DNA from: Euonymus europaeus
Lineage: Eukaryota > Streptophyta > Magnoliopsida > Celastrales > Celastraceae
Reading direction: 5' to 3'
Assembly (NCBI GenBank): GCA_963580455.1
Contig: OY756961.1
Span: 23,479,001-23,543,000 of the forward strand
Length of the DNA: 64,000 nucleotides
Shown here piece after piece: positions 49,108-60,291 of this stretch (within the stretch, counting starts at the first letter, position 1; each line of letters opens with the position of its first letter). The notes beneath the pieces are model-generated. The model saw only the letters and a program-made list of their open reading frames with translations, did no database searches and was not told where the DNA came from. The translations under genes were made by a program, and so were the position numbers.

Positions 49108-49329
49108 GCAGTGTCACTTGAACCAGCCATTCTTATTTGTTTATTTGATACATATTAAAAGTTCATATTTTAAAATAAGATGGTTAATTTTGTTGGTGGG
49201 GGAGTGAAAATTGAATTATTATTTTTATATGCAAAATTTATGCATCAGCAATCAATGGCATGAAATTAATTTCCATGAAAAAATTGTTTCAATCAAAATC
49301 AAAGAAGAGATAGACGTTTGGATTTGGGG

Positions 49330-49500
49330 AGCGCAATTGCCGGAGAGGAAAGCTCTTCTTTTCCGTAGTCCGTTTCAGTACAGTTCCGTGACTCCCTCTC
49401 TTTATCCACGCATTTTGTCTCTCTTGCCTACGTGTCGCTTTTCCATCTCGCCCCTAACAATACGCGCGTTCAACACACGTGTCTTTACTCTTTTTTTTTT
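49330..49500. promoter_or_regulatory. GC-richer block with G-box, ACGTG and TGTCTC motifs
   Basis: In an AT-rich setting this block contains TGTCTC (49416-49421, the auxin-response core), TACGTG (49429-49434), GCGCGC and the palindromic G-box CACGTG (49476-49481). It is about 1 kb upstream of the SAUR gene. It could be a distal enhancer or the remains of an unrelated element. Motifs this short arise by chance. Confidence 0.3.
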
Positions 49501-49528
49501 GAAAGAACGTTTCTTTACTCTTAACTAA

Positions 49529-52500
49529 TGCGGAAGGGAAAAAATTATTATTTTTCTTTTTCCGATTTTTTTTCCCTTTCAAACTTAAAAATCGAATACA
49601 TAAATTCTTCAAGCATTTAGATTCAATATCTACTTCTCAATACCAAATAAAAGGAATGAAAGCAATCCAACAAAAATGGGTTTGTATGTGTGTAGACACT
49701 CGATTCTGCAATAGACGGAATATCAGAATTAAAAGGTAGACCATCTACACTTCTCGAAAATAAGAACAGATTGATCAACGAAAATATCTGAAAGCTAGTG
49801 AGTTGTCTGTCAAAGAAAATTTTAGTGATTGGAAAGTAATAGGTAATGCATGTAATAGTTGGCAAGTAACAAGGATGCAAGGTGTATGATACAAAATGAT
49901 AACCCGGTTAGTCGTTTAGAGTGAAGGTACTTGTTTAGACTTGAAGATGCAATGGTCTATCATCCTTTTTCCTGAATTAAGGAAAAATGATACAATATAA
50001 ATTTGTCATTTTAACATTTGATATTAATATAAGCTTAAGTCGTTAGATTCGGGTGTACAAAAATTATGTCACATATAATGATAAAATAAATTGAGCAAAA
50101 ACTCAACAGATAGTCACAAGCGAATTTGTTGTTCACACTAGCACTAGGGAGTAATGTGATTAATTAGGGAATAATGGTGAACGAATCGTTAAAGGTAGTG
50201 ACAATACTGATTTTGTTCGTTCCTTTTGGGCAATGGATCAAAGTTAGAGGTTTTTTTTTTTCCTTTTTGTTTCGGCTTTTTTTGAATTTAGAATCTTTAT
50301 TTTTTTGGAAGTAACTTTTAAGTGACTAAAAGGAGGCAAAATCCCCATTTGTGGACCTTCAAGTTTTTGGCTATAGAGGATTTGGTTTCATTTCATATCT
50401 TTCTTTAGATACTTTCGATTTTGTTCAAAGAATTTAAATTTTATAATATTAATTGTTTCAATTTTTTATTTAGAAAAAGTGGGATGTGTCTTTTCTAGAA
50501 GTATTTGAATTGGATAAAAGTAAATCCTAAGGTTCGGTATGATATTTAGGGATAAAAAGGTGAATAAGTTCCTCATTTCGAAACCAACTCAGGTAAATAA
50601 AAAATAAAAAGTACGTGTAAAAATTGTTATTAGGATAAAATTAAAAGAAAACTCTTTAGGACATGATATTACCAATTAATTAATTTTGGAAGATAAAGAA
50701 ATAGTTTGTATATGGTGGAGAGCAAGATGACATGATGGAAAAGACCGAAAGATACATGAATGGTGTAGCATGGAGTATGAAGGGAAATGAAACTCGTTTT
50801 ATAAGGCAAGCATTCTTCACTAATCAATTATTATACTAAATTAATCAATTTAATACTCTATTTTGATCATACAAACACGTCGATGATGAAACGACAAAAT
50901 TAATGTTAATTAGTGTAATTATATATGAGTATGTATCAATTATATAAGCTAATAAGATTCTTGGTCCATTGAGATAAGGGGAAGGCAATGTCGTTTTCGA
51001 GAACCCTTTTTCCCTTTGATTGAGGAAAAATATTAAGCAAAAGGTAAAAATAAAATAAAATTATCCAATTTAAAAAATATATCATGATTACACAATTCGG
51101 AGCCAATTTAGCTCGAGATTAGGGCTGCATGTTGCAATGTTTTTGGAGATTATTATATATAGATGATGACTTATAGGAAAGTCTAATGAATTTTAATTGG
51201 AGTCTGCATGAAGTAGTAGGAGGGTTCGTTGGGGTTCGAGGAGGTTCCAATGATATATATATATTTTTAACAAGTCATGTCGTTTTCATGTGAAGTTTAT
51301 AAACCCTTATGCCACGCGTCTCAAAAAATATATAAACTTTTTATTGGTAGTGAACTCAATTTTTTTTTTTCAAAATGATTAATAAATATGTGTCGGTTAA
51401 ATTTATTTCCACTTTTTCTTTCATAGTTTTTCTTTGAAATATAATCATCCTCTTTCAAAAAAAAAATATTATTTTATTTTTCTTATCTTTAGTGGTAATA
51501 TTTTTCTAATTTGTTCTCTTTTATTTTATTTTATTTTTTTGAATTGTTTTACATGAACGTTTTGATCATATTACCTTTTAGAATTATAGTTGACGAAAAA
51601 TACGTATTGCTTACATAAAATGACTTTTTAAATCGGTGATGCATTAAGATTTATTTATTATTTAAGTGGCAAGAATGTTTCATGATCCATCATTTTTTAT
51701 CTTATTAAATTAAATAAATTTTTACTAATCAAAGTTACATTGAATTACTTATTATTTGATGTGTGTTCACACACTGCTGCCTTATTAGAAAAATAGAACA
51801 TTAAACTAACCAAACTGTACAACCTGTAATGAAGTTTATTTTTTTAAAAGAAAAAATCAACTGACAGAGGAATCCAGTTTTACTAGTTATATTAACAATA
51901 TTTTAGAAATTATTTTTAAATATGTAAAAAAATGCTTATTATAAGTAAAAAAATAAAACAAATAATTTAAATATGATATATTTTTCAATGTTTGAATTTG
52001 TAAATCTGAATACAATCATTGGAGCACATTTTCTCACACATTCAGACAGCGTAGGAGTAGTTGTACAGCAAGAGACATCTTAACTGGACATTATTAATTC
52101 CTTCAATAGCTGTCACAAAGCAGTGACTTAATACAAGAAGGTTGATCTGGACCGTTGGATCAGATTACTAATTAATAATCTAAATCAAAGTCATAAAAAA
52201 TGACGGTTATTATTTTTTAGTTCAACAATTGAATAACAAAGTGGATTCATTGATGAGATTATGGTAACAATAACATTTGCATTATCATTTAATTAACTCT
52301 ATTTTCTTTCTGGGTTTTCTTTTTATTTTTTTATTTTAATGAGAAACTATAGATTTTTGGCCCATGTAAATCTTGGGTGTTTGGATTTATCATACCAAAC
52401 CCATGATGCCCAAAACTAGCTTGGTATTGATGACGTATCAGATGATTAGACTAGCTATCAAGAGATGACTTCTCGATTGCCTACACTCATGTGTTATGGG

Positions 52501-53453
52501 ATCCATAAGGAGGTCTTCAGGGAACACTCCGATGCTTAAGTAAGTTCGATTGCCATTAAAGAGTGGTTAAGAAAGCTAGAAAGATAAAAACGATTGAGTG
52601 TACCTTATTTTGTTGATAATTGTGAGATTTGAACTTATCAATCCTTCCAATTCAAAACCTATAATATATAGACATATAGACAATGAATGGTGTTAATTTC
52701 AAGGATCTAGTGAATAGATCGATTTGGTCAAATATAAGTTGTATTGAATACACTAATTGGTAATATCAAGCTATGTTTAGATGGTCCTTGAATTTTAGTA
52801 CTAGGGTTACTAATATAATTTTAAACGGTCTATTCAAACTCTGTTTGGTGGAGTTGTAAGCTAATAAAATAAAATAATTTATAAATTGTGAAAAATAAGT
52901 TAACTTATAAACTATAAAATAAGCTTAAGAGCTCTAAAAAAGTCTATTACGTTTTTTTTTGTATATTTTTTTGGTCAACATCATTGTAAATTTTGTATAA
53001 ATATTTATTATTGAATTTAATATTTGAAATTATCACTTATACAGTACAAGATTTTTTAATGTAATAGTTATTTTTTAAAAATAATGTCAAAAATCAAGGT
53101 AGGGGGTTAGATGTTGAATTCTAGAGGGAAACTAAACTGAAGAAAAGTTGCAAAATTGCTACCAAACCTCTTACTTGCCCTAAAAGAAATATGCTTTTGG
53201 TTAGGCGATTCATGAAAGCAACATGAGTTTCATTCTTCGGGAACACCTACGTGTGTGTGTGTCCTCTATCTCCATACACAGATTAATTACTGAAAAAGTA
53301 AACCTAGAAAACAAGGTTTACAATGCATGACCTCTATATGTTAGTTTCTTGAGTTTGATATAAAGTGTAGAGAAATTAATATAACTTATAGGTGTTTGGG
53401 CTAGATTTATTAGCGGACTGTAGGTTGTATTCTATGCAATCTCAATATCAACT
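49529..53453. other. Long AT-rich intergenic region
   Basis: About 3.9 kb with no supported gene or RNA. Open frames are short and lack domains. There are poly-T, poly-A and AT tracts. Nothing structural that I can defend. Confidence 0.5.
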
Positions 53454-53824
53454 TTAAGACCAATTACAACATTTGCATTTTTTCATTCTCCATTCAAAAG
53501 TAAAGTCACATATTTACACAAAATAATAAAATATGTTTTTCAATAAAGTCACACACCAGTAAAATACAAATCTTTATATATTTTTATTTTTTTCATTTGA
53601 TCAAGCCAGCCATTTTTCATTATTCCATCCATTTTTCAACAAAAATGGGCTCACTAAATTATACCAAAATCAATATTGTGGCGTACATCTATCAAGAAAA
53701 GTAAAGCCACAACTCTCGGCCATATCACCAAAATACATATTTCAATATTATCATATCAATAAAACATATATCCCAATATAATTTTATTGGTCCAACAAAA
53801 ATGCACCATTGCAAGTGCTCTTAA
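53454..53824. mobile_element. AT-rich MITE with TTAAGA-GCATTTTT inverted repeats
   Basis: Seen: the left end TTAAGACCAATTACAACATT then TGCATTTTT, and the reverse complement of the right end TTAAGAGCACTTGCAATGGT then GCATTTTT, are imperfect 28-29-bp inverted repeats. The 371-bp interior is noncoding and shares phrases with 1600-1800 (MYB intron 1) and 3240-3510. No clear target duplication. Ends of the type TTAAGAGCA-TTGCAATGG are common among plant MITEs. Confidence 0.65.
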
Positions 53825-54271
53825 TGCTACATAATGGGAAGATGTAGGGTTGGCGAAAATCTCTGTGGATCACCCGACTCAAACCCTATGCCCGGAGGCA
53901 AGTAGGGTATGGTACCTGAACCCGACCTTTGTTATTATGTAATTTTTAATATAAATAAATGTATTAACACATCCTTAAGGATATTTAGAAATTGTCGAGA
54001 CTTAAACTTGAAATTTGTTCCAAAACTTAAAAAGTGTATGAGTGGCTACCATTAACTCAATAACTCTTTTGAGTTTTTTGTTGAAGTATAAGTATAAATA
54101 CATATATATCTATATATATTTCAGGATCTAGGTCGTTCAAAAGAGCTCGAGTGTTATCCGTGTCTCAAATTCAAGGAAGGGAATGTAAAGGACATACCTG
54201 CCCCTGTTGCCATCCCTAGGGAGATGGGGCTCAAGTCGAGAAGTGATATGCAATGGCCTATGGGGCAAGAC
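53825..54271. other. Intergenic DNA with hAT-like debris
   Basis: GTAGGGTTGGCGAAAATC, ACCCGACTCAAACCCTA and GAACCCGACC (about 53845-53930) resemble transposon end motifs. No complete element or gene is seen. Confidence 0.35.
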
Positions 54272-55197
54272 TAAGGTTGTCAAAACCGGACTGGACCGGC
54301 CTCTGTTTGGTCCGGTCTGGGTAGAGAGAATTGGCCATTTTGAGAATCGATTTTTTTTAACTGGCCGATTTTTGGTTGAACCGGTTGGATCCGTCGATCC
54401 TCACAAACTGGTTGAGCCGATTTTTGTTGAAATTTTTTGAAAAAATAGCTTTTGATTAGATTAGAACTCATGACCTCTTACTAAGAATTAGTCACTTTGA
54501 CCAACTAAGTTATACAAATTTGTTGATTTTAGGTGAAACATTCAATTAATATATCATATCTCTCAAGTTTATTGACTTAAAGTCAAACATTAATTAAATA
54601 TATAGTATTTCTATATATTAATTAAATTTATAGAAAATAATATATATTTATTTATTTCAAATATTTAATTTAAATAAAATTCATTGCAATAAATTTTAGT
54701 TATTTTTTTTTATATATTCATGTTGTCAACTAAATTTTTTGACATAAAAACTCATATGATGATGATGAAAATAGTTGCAATATACATATGTTTCACTCAT
54801 ACTCATATAATTCTTAATTTGATTTTTAATAAATATTTAATTTTAATTTATGATTATATGGTTGTATAAATAATTTTTATTTGTTTTATTATATGACATA
54901 TCATTTATTTGTTAAATAAATATTTAAGAATCTATGAATAGTTGTGAATTTTTTTAATGAAGAGACAAATTAATATTGTATTTCTATATTGTTATGGTTA
55001 TTATAAAATATAAAATATTTTTAATTATTGTTTATAATATATAAATATATATAATAATTAATAACATTCAATCCGGTTCAAATCACTGTAAAGCCCTGAT
55101 TGAACCATTATACTATAAACTGAAAAAAAATTTATATAATAATTAATAACATTCAATCCGGTTCAATCGGACGATGAATTCGGTTTTTTAAACCTTG
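54272..55197. mobile_element. hAT-like non-autonomous element (CCGG-rich ends)
   Basis: Seen: the left end TAAGGTTGTCAAAACCGGAC and the reverse complement of the right end CAAGGTTTAAAAAACCGAAT form imperfect inverted repeats. Subterminal DNA has many CCGGT/ACCGG units. Flanks GGCAAGAC (54264-54271) and TGCAAGAG (55198-55205) match at 6 of 8 positions, as in an aged 8-bp duplication. Near the right end the phrase ATAATTAATAACATTCAATC occurs twice (about 55052 and 55137). The 926-bp interior is AT-rich and noncoding. Confidence 0.65.
54456..54515 (-). repeat. tRNA-derived (SINE-like) fragment inside the 54-kb element
   Basis: On the minus strand the sequence reads TAACTTAGTTGGTCAAAGTG, then TTAGTAAGAGGTCATGAGTT and CTAATC, resembling A and B boxes of a tRNA-derived repeat. 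The B box (GAGTTCTAATC) is degraded and no cloverleaf is possible. Confidence 0.45.
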
Positions 55198-55205
55198 TGC
55201 AAGAG

Positions 55206-56214
55206 GCTTAATGGAGCCCACAAGGTGCCTGGGAATAGGTTACCGTATTCAATTCGCATTATTTAGTACATATGCCGTACAGTCAAACGCACACTAGAAA
55301 GCGGACCCCGGCTTTCCGCACTAAACACCGACCTACTTGTCTCGTGTTTGTTTCTGTATGGTTTTCCGTACTAGACCGCAATTGATGACAAGGAATTCAA
55401 CGGGGCAGTTGTCATTAATTGGGCCCCACACCCACATGACACACAATCCCATTTTTTCCCGAGTAAAATCAGTCCAAGTTTTGAGATCCACCATTCTAGA
55501 TGATGAGCATGGGTGGGGTACCCTTTCAAAAGTAATCACAAATTTTATCAAAATTGAGATTAGAGGTGTCAATCATACTGGATTTCGGGTTAGAGAAATG
55601 TTGCATCCATCTAAATCTAATATATGACTCCTATTTTACTTTGCAATTTAGTGACATAATTTAACTATAGATTATAAATATCATGTAAGCCTATTTGATA
55701 TCCTAACCAAAATTAATGTTTATTTTATTATATTGTGCTTATTATCGGGTTACTAGATAATCAATTGGAGACCTGACTCAATTCTTTATTCACTGAATCG
55801 AGTTTGACGTGGGCAAACGGCAAACCCAACCTCCTAACACATACGAGGTTAGATTTTTACAGGAATTGAAAATTTTATATGTAAAAAAATAATAACAAAT
55901 ATTTATATTAATTACAACCAAAAATAAATTGTTATATCAATCATCTAATTGTTGTGTACATGTCGTAACATAAAATATGCATATATCTAGTACTGATTCT
56001 TCCAATTTTTCATATTCTGGTAATATTAAATAATAGTTTCGTTAGGAACTTGATAAAAAATCTCTTTATCAATATGTCCCACTAAACACTCATTAAATCA
56101 TTCATCTCTTATTCAATTACGCAGTCGATGTTTCAAAATCTTCATATAGCCGAAAACACTCCCTCAGTCATTACAATTTCAACTTATAAAGTTAACGTGA
56201 AGGTGATTAATGTG
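55206..56214. other. Intergenic DNA with a partial hAT-like end
   Basis: No gene is supported. TAGAGGTGTCAATCATACTG followed by GATTTCGGGTT (about 55562) looks like one end of a hAT-like element, and AAACGGCAAACCCAACC near 55820 might be the other, but the pairing is too weak to draw. Confidence 0.35.
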
Positions 56215-56930
56215 TATACAATGATGGGAACCCAATTAAGCGCGCAACAATACACGCACTTAGCATGCCCAACCATCCAATAAGCTCAACCAATAACCAC
56301 ATATGAGCTTGTTGTAATGAATAAGCCCAATATACTTTTGTGCATAGAAAGTTTATTGGCTGATTATAGGAAGGAATTTGTCCTCATTTATCAATAGATC
56401 ACAACTCCCACATCTAAGCGATATGAGACATTTGTATCAATATCCCTACTTTACTAAGCCGACATCCACATTGACTACACTCAATGGGGGTCTTTCAATG
56501 GGTTGGCGATCTTTACCTGTACCTCTAGATTCATTGGTAGCCCTTTCTGTGGCGACTTACTCCAGTCCCATATCTGGACAAAGGACTATGTTGGCTGCAC
56601 TCAGTGAGGTTCTTTCATTATACTGGGGTCGTTACTCGTGCCATCAAATCCACTGGTAGCCCTTTGCATGGAGGGCCCAATCCAGTCCCATGATTGGACC
56701 AAAAGCGTAGAGGCCGAACTTCTCTGATACAAATTAATAAAAACTCAACTAAGGGTGCGCCCATACACATACTTAGTAAGCCCAACCAATGACCACATAT
56801 GAGTTAGTTGTAACCAACAAGCTCAATAGACTTTTGCCTATAAAACTTGTTTGCTAGTTAAAGAAGTCATTTACCCCTTTTATCAATAGATCACAAATCT
56901 CACATCTAAGCGATATCAGACGTTGGTCAT
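56215..56930 (-). mobile_element. TRIM-like LTR retrotransposon, minus strand
   Basis: Seen: two direct repeats of about 200 bp, 56215-56430 and 56734-56922, share GCCCAACCA-, ACCACATATGAG, CAATAGATCACAA and CACATCTAAGCGATAT. On the minus strand the right copy is followed by TTGTATCAGAGAAG (about 56733-56720), a near match to the TGGTATCAGAG primer-binding site. The interior (about 300 bp) has no gag or pol frame. It contains its own two-copy repeat (ACACTCAATGGGGGTCTTTC / GCACTCAGTGAGGTTCTTTC, and CCAGTCCCAT twice). Known: TRIMs have short LTRs, a PBS and no coding capacity. The LTRs have diverged, so it is old. Confidence 0.68.
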
Positions 56931-57039
56931 ACGGATAAATGGATATACCGAATTAACTTTTGTTTTCACCATCTTTTCTGCAATAATTACAACCCAATTA
57001 ACATTTGAAAATGCATCTGGAGTGTGCATATCCACAATA

Positions 57040-57321
57040 TAAGTCTCAAGTTGATTCCTAAGTGCAACAAGTCCTATCATGCTTTCCCTCGTGAAGTCAT
57101 GAACCTCAATTCTTTCTTTATTCCAATCACGGAACCCTTTTCCAACAAATGAATCACCACCTGATGCAGCATAAAAACTTTTAGATTTTGGTTTGAAAAG
57201 ATAGTAATACGAGCAAAAAATTGCATCTTTCTCCACAACGTTCTACTCTAGCCAATTAGTATACTCATTGAACCAATCAGGAATAAACCTACGTTGGTCT
57301 TTGACAAATATAGGCTCTTTG
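57040..57321 (-). pseudogene. Broken TTF-type (MYM1-like) hAT transposase fragment
   Basis: Seen: on the minus strand from 57321 the frame reads RRFIPDWFNEYTNWLE, an in-frame TAG, then EKDAIFCSYYYLFKP, ...GGDSFVGKGFRDWNKE. Known: this order (W-hE-YS stretch, 'DA-FC--CYLF', 'F---GF-DWK') marks the TTF-type zinc finger at the N-terminus of ZMYM1-like plant transposases, normally followed by DUF4371 and a hAT dimerisation domain. The second Cys pair is altered (CSYYY instead of C-x2-C) and no later domain follows. A dead fragment. It lies next to the TRIM element, which may have inserted beside it. Confidence 0.7.
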
Positions 57322-58009
57322 GAAAATTATGGTTACGATGTTGACAAATACCTTTTTATGTATGCTTTCCGTATTCATTCCTAACATTATGATCATAACT
57401 CCATACGTAGCTACATTTACAAGCTATCAATTCTCACACAACCTTTTTTCAAGTTAGGCTCTTGAGAGGGATCTAGTTCAGAAATTTTTAGGTGATCATC
57501 CGAAATAACCACTTGGATGATGAAATTTTTTGGGACGAAATTGTATGGGTTCCAAAGGTCCTGAATTTAATTTCAATTGGGGGCAATACTTTTGGGATCA
57601 CTCGCTAAGCTTAGGTCCAATTTATTTTGTAGTCTAGTGGAAAAAAATTATATACAACCCAGCTCAATATCGGATGTCTAGTGTCGTCATTCCCCGTTAG
57701 AAAACATAGGAATGATCTGGGACGAAATATGGAGAGATAATATTGTCAAATTTATTAATTGCTTCAAAATATGCGAAATATGGAGAGATAATATTGTCAA
57801 ATTTATTAATTGCTTCAAAATATGCATTTTTTTCAGAATGATGCTCTAATAAAAAATAAACATTTAACATAATAAGATTTTTAAATATTAGGTATAATTT
57901 TTAAGTTTTTTGTAATTAAGTTAATTTTTTATTGATTAAATTACCTAAGTGCCCTTTAAAATGTGGAAAATCATTCTATTATCGTATATGGAAACCAAGT
58001 ATGCTGAAC
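57322..58009. repeat. Intergenic DNA with a perfect 51-bp tandem duplication
   Basis: 57724-57774 and 57775-57825 are the same 51-bp unit (GAAATATGGAGAGATAATAT ... CAAAATATGC), with no difference seen. The remainder is AT-rich. No gene is supported. Confidence 0.85.
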
Positions 58010-58255
58010 ATAACATGAAAATTCGATGCATGAGTTCTTTAAGGTTTAGCGAATAGGTTTTCCTTAGGGTTTAACAATTATTGTTTAGATTACAGTATGA
58101 AAATCCGATACACGAGCTCGTTAGAGTTTAACAAATCTGTTCCCCTTAGGGTTTAACACTTATTGTTTAGGTTACAACATGAAAATTCGATACACAAATC
58201 CGTCAGGGTTTAGCGAATCCATTCTCCTTAGGGTTTAACACTTATTGTTTAGCTT
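58010..58255 (+). repeat. Three-unit, 82-bp minisatellite with telomere-like motif
   Basis: Three diverged units of about 82 bp each contain ATGAAAATYCGATRCA, then TTTA(A/G)C(A/G)AAT, then CCTTAGGGTTTAACA and TTATTGTTTAG. Units start near 58010, 58092 and 58174. The larger repeat extends to about 58560 and has an inverted relative at 25480-25835. Confidence 0.75.
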
Positions 58256-59557
58256 ACAATAGTGAAAAATAAAACACAATTACATACTATATACACTAAT
58301 TTTATTATTTTTGAAAAATAATGTAATAAAAAAGATACAGTAAAAACTATCGATGATAAGTTTTGTTAAAAACAGTTTTACGTGTTGTGTTCGAATATGC
58401 AAATTTTTTTTTTTGGAAATTTACTATGTATTTTGAGATATTAAACGTTTTAAAATTTTATTTATGGAAAAAATAAAAAATCTACAGTGGATTAAATTGA
58501 AATACAAATAAAATTTTCTAGTGGACTTTAAAGCCCATAAATTCTATTTTGAGGGACCTGCCTCCAAATCTCCCTATTTTTATTATAATTTATAATAAAG
58601 TTAGTGTGTTAACCTTCATGTGATGAATAAATGTCAAGGAAACAAATCGAATATATTACTTTCCTTTATTTTATTTTCTTCCATCTGAGAATTTTTGTCA
58701 ACAAATCAAAATCAAGCTCACCCACCCTCATACATGAAGATGCTAACAACCCTGGAAAATAGTTAATTGGTTTAAGAAGGCTTCCCTGACATAAAACAAA
58801 AGTAAGAGAGAAAATTTAGTCCAAATTTAAGCATTGACTAGTAGTATTCATTAAATTGGACTAAATATATAGTACAAAAATTAGTTAGTCCAACCGTACA
58901 CAACCACAACGGCAACTTTGACTCAATCAATCACTCACAATATTAAATTTTGTGCAGCAATTGTTTCTAGGTATTTTGGCCCACTATTTAGCCATCGTTG
59001 TCCAAGCCTTAACACACCCTTGTTTTTTTTAGGTCTAATTGTACAATTAATTTGGTAATGGTGTCCTTTGGTGCCGAAAGTGAGGGTTGAGAGAGGTAAG
59101 GTTCAATATTCTTGTTCAAGTTTTGGACTAATTTACTTTGTCATCGGGTGAAAAATTTGAATGTACACGGTTATGATAACTCGAATACGTATATGTTATT
59201 CAAATGACAAATTTATCTAGTGTCATTCTTAATTAAAAAAATCTAACATAATTAATGATCCAATCTCGGCGCAATAACAAAATTATTCAATAATAATTTA
59301 CAACAATTGTACCTCAATTGAAAGAATTTATTTGCTTTGTAAAGTCCAGGGCATGGAAAAAATTTCATAGGTAAATAATCATTATTGAGACAAAATACAT
59401 GAAATGTGGGAGTGATCTATATGAATACTAATATTATTTGATCACAAATTATCAAAGAAATTCCCTAAAGTCTCCCTAAATCAAACTCCTTCAAGAGAGA
59501 CTGGTGTAATGATTTAATATTACTCTACACAATTTTTTGTTATATATATATATATAA
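58256..59557. other. Rest of dispersed repeat (to about 58560) and intergenic DNA
   Basis: 58256-58450 matches the 25.5-kb copy in reverse (ACTATCGATGATAAG, TTTTACGTGTTGTGTTCGAA). Beyond 58560 I see no gene or repeat that can be defended. Confidence 0.45.
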
Positions 59558-59914
59558 GGGTAAAGTATGTATAGCACTCTTAACGTTTGATGAAAAGACA
59601 AACACCTCTCGCATATCTGTAAAAAGACGAACACCTCCTTATTTTATAGGATAAAATACATTTACCAGTCCAATATTCGATGAAAAGACATATAACCTCT
59701 CACATTTTTAAAATGTCAAGTTTTCGAATCTAAAATATCATAAATACCTGAACTAATAATCAATAATATAACTCTAAAACGTCGATAATCTAAGATAAAA
59801 TATTATAAATATAAAATAAAGTTAATTTTTAATTGGTCTTTATCTTGTTATAAATGTGAGAGGAGACATCCGTCTTTTCATCAAACGTGAGGGTAATACG
59901 TGTGCCTTTAACTC
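59558..59914. mobile_element. MITE with long imperfect inverted repeats
   Basis: Seen: the left end (GGGTAAAGTATGTATAGCAC, then CGTTTGATGAAAAGAC and CTCTCGCAT) pairs with the reverse complement of the right end (GAGTTAAAGGCACACGTATT, then CGTTTGATGAAAAGAC and CTCTCACAT). The inner block CGTTTGATGAAAAGAC is exact in both arms and also occurs once more, degraded, at about 59670. The 357-bp element is noncoding and AT-rich in the middle. No clear target duplication. Confidence 0.68.
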
Positions 59915-60291
59915 CACAAAATATACATGATGTTTGATTGATCTCATAGTCAAAGCCATGTGGGTTTTGTTTCAACATGAAGAAAAGTAGTGAAGGAACC
60001 TATGATGAAATTTTGAGTTGAAAATATATTGAAAATGAATAAGGCGAGTGAGGAATTCGGACATAAATAGCTTGATGTGGTAGAATAATGTAGGAGTATG
60101 CAATCATGTGATTTAGCATTTCCTTTCGAGATTTGTATTTGATGAGTCAGGCTAGATAGAGACAACATGAGAGAGATGTTTTTTTTCGCAACTGAGTGAC
60201 CCTGCAGTATCCGGTTTGAGTGGCGGGTGGCAGAAGTCTCTTCAATGTAAATTTAATGGCATTATGCACTATCGAGTGTCCAAAACATCGG
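59915..60291. other. Intergenic DNA
   Basis: No gene is supported. A short run of Ts lies near 60180. Nothing else is seen. Confidence 0.45.

Noticed and set aside
49211..49528. Open frame of about 105 codons on the plus strand
   Set aside because: No domain, no homologue recognised, mixed low-complexity residues, and no splice-compatible neighbours.
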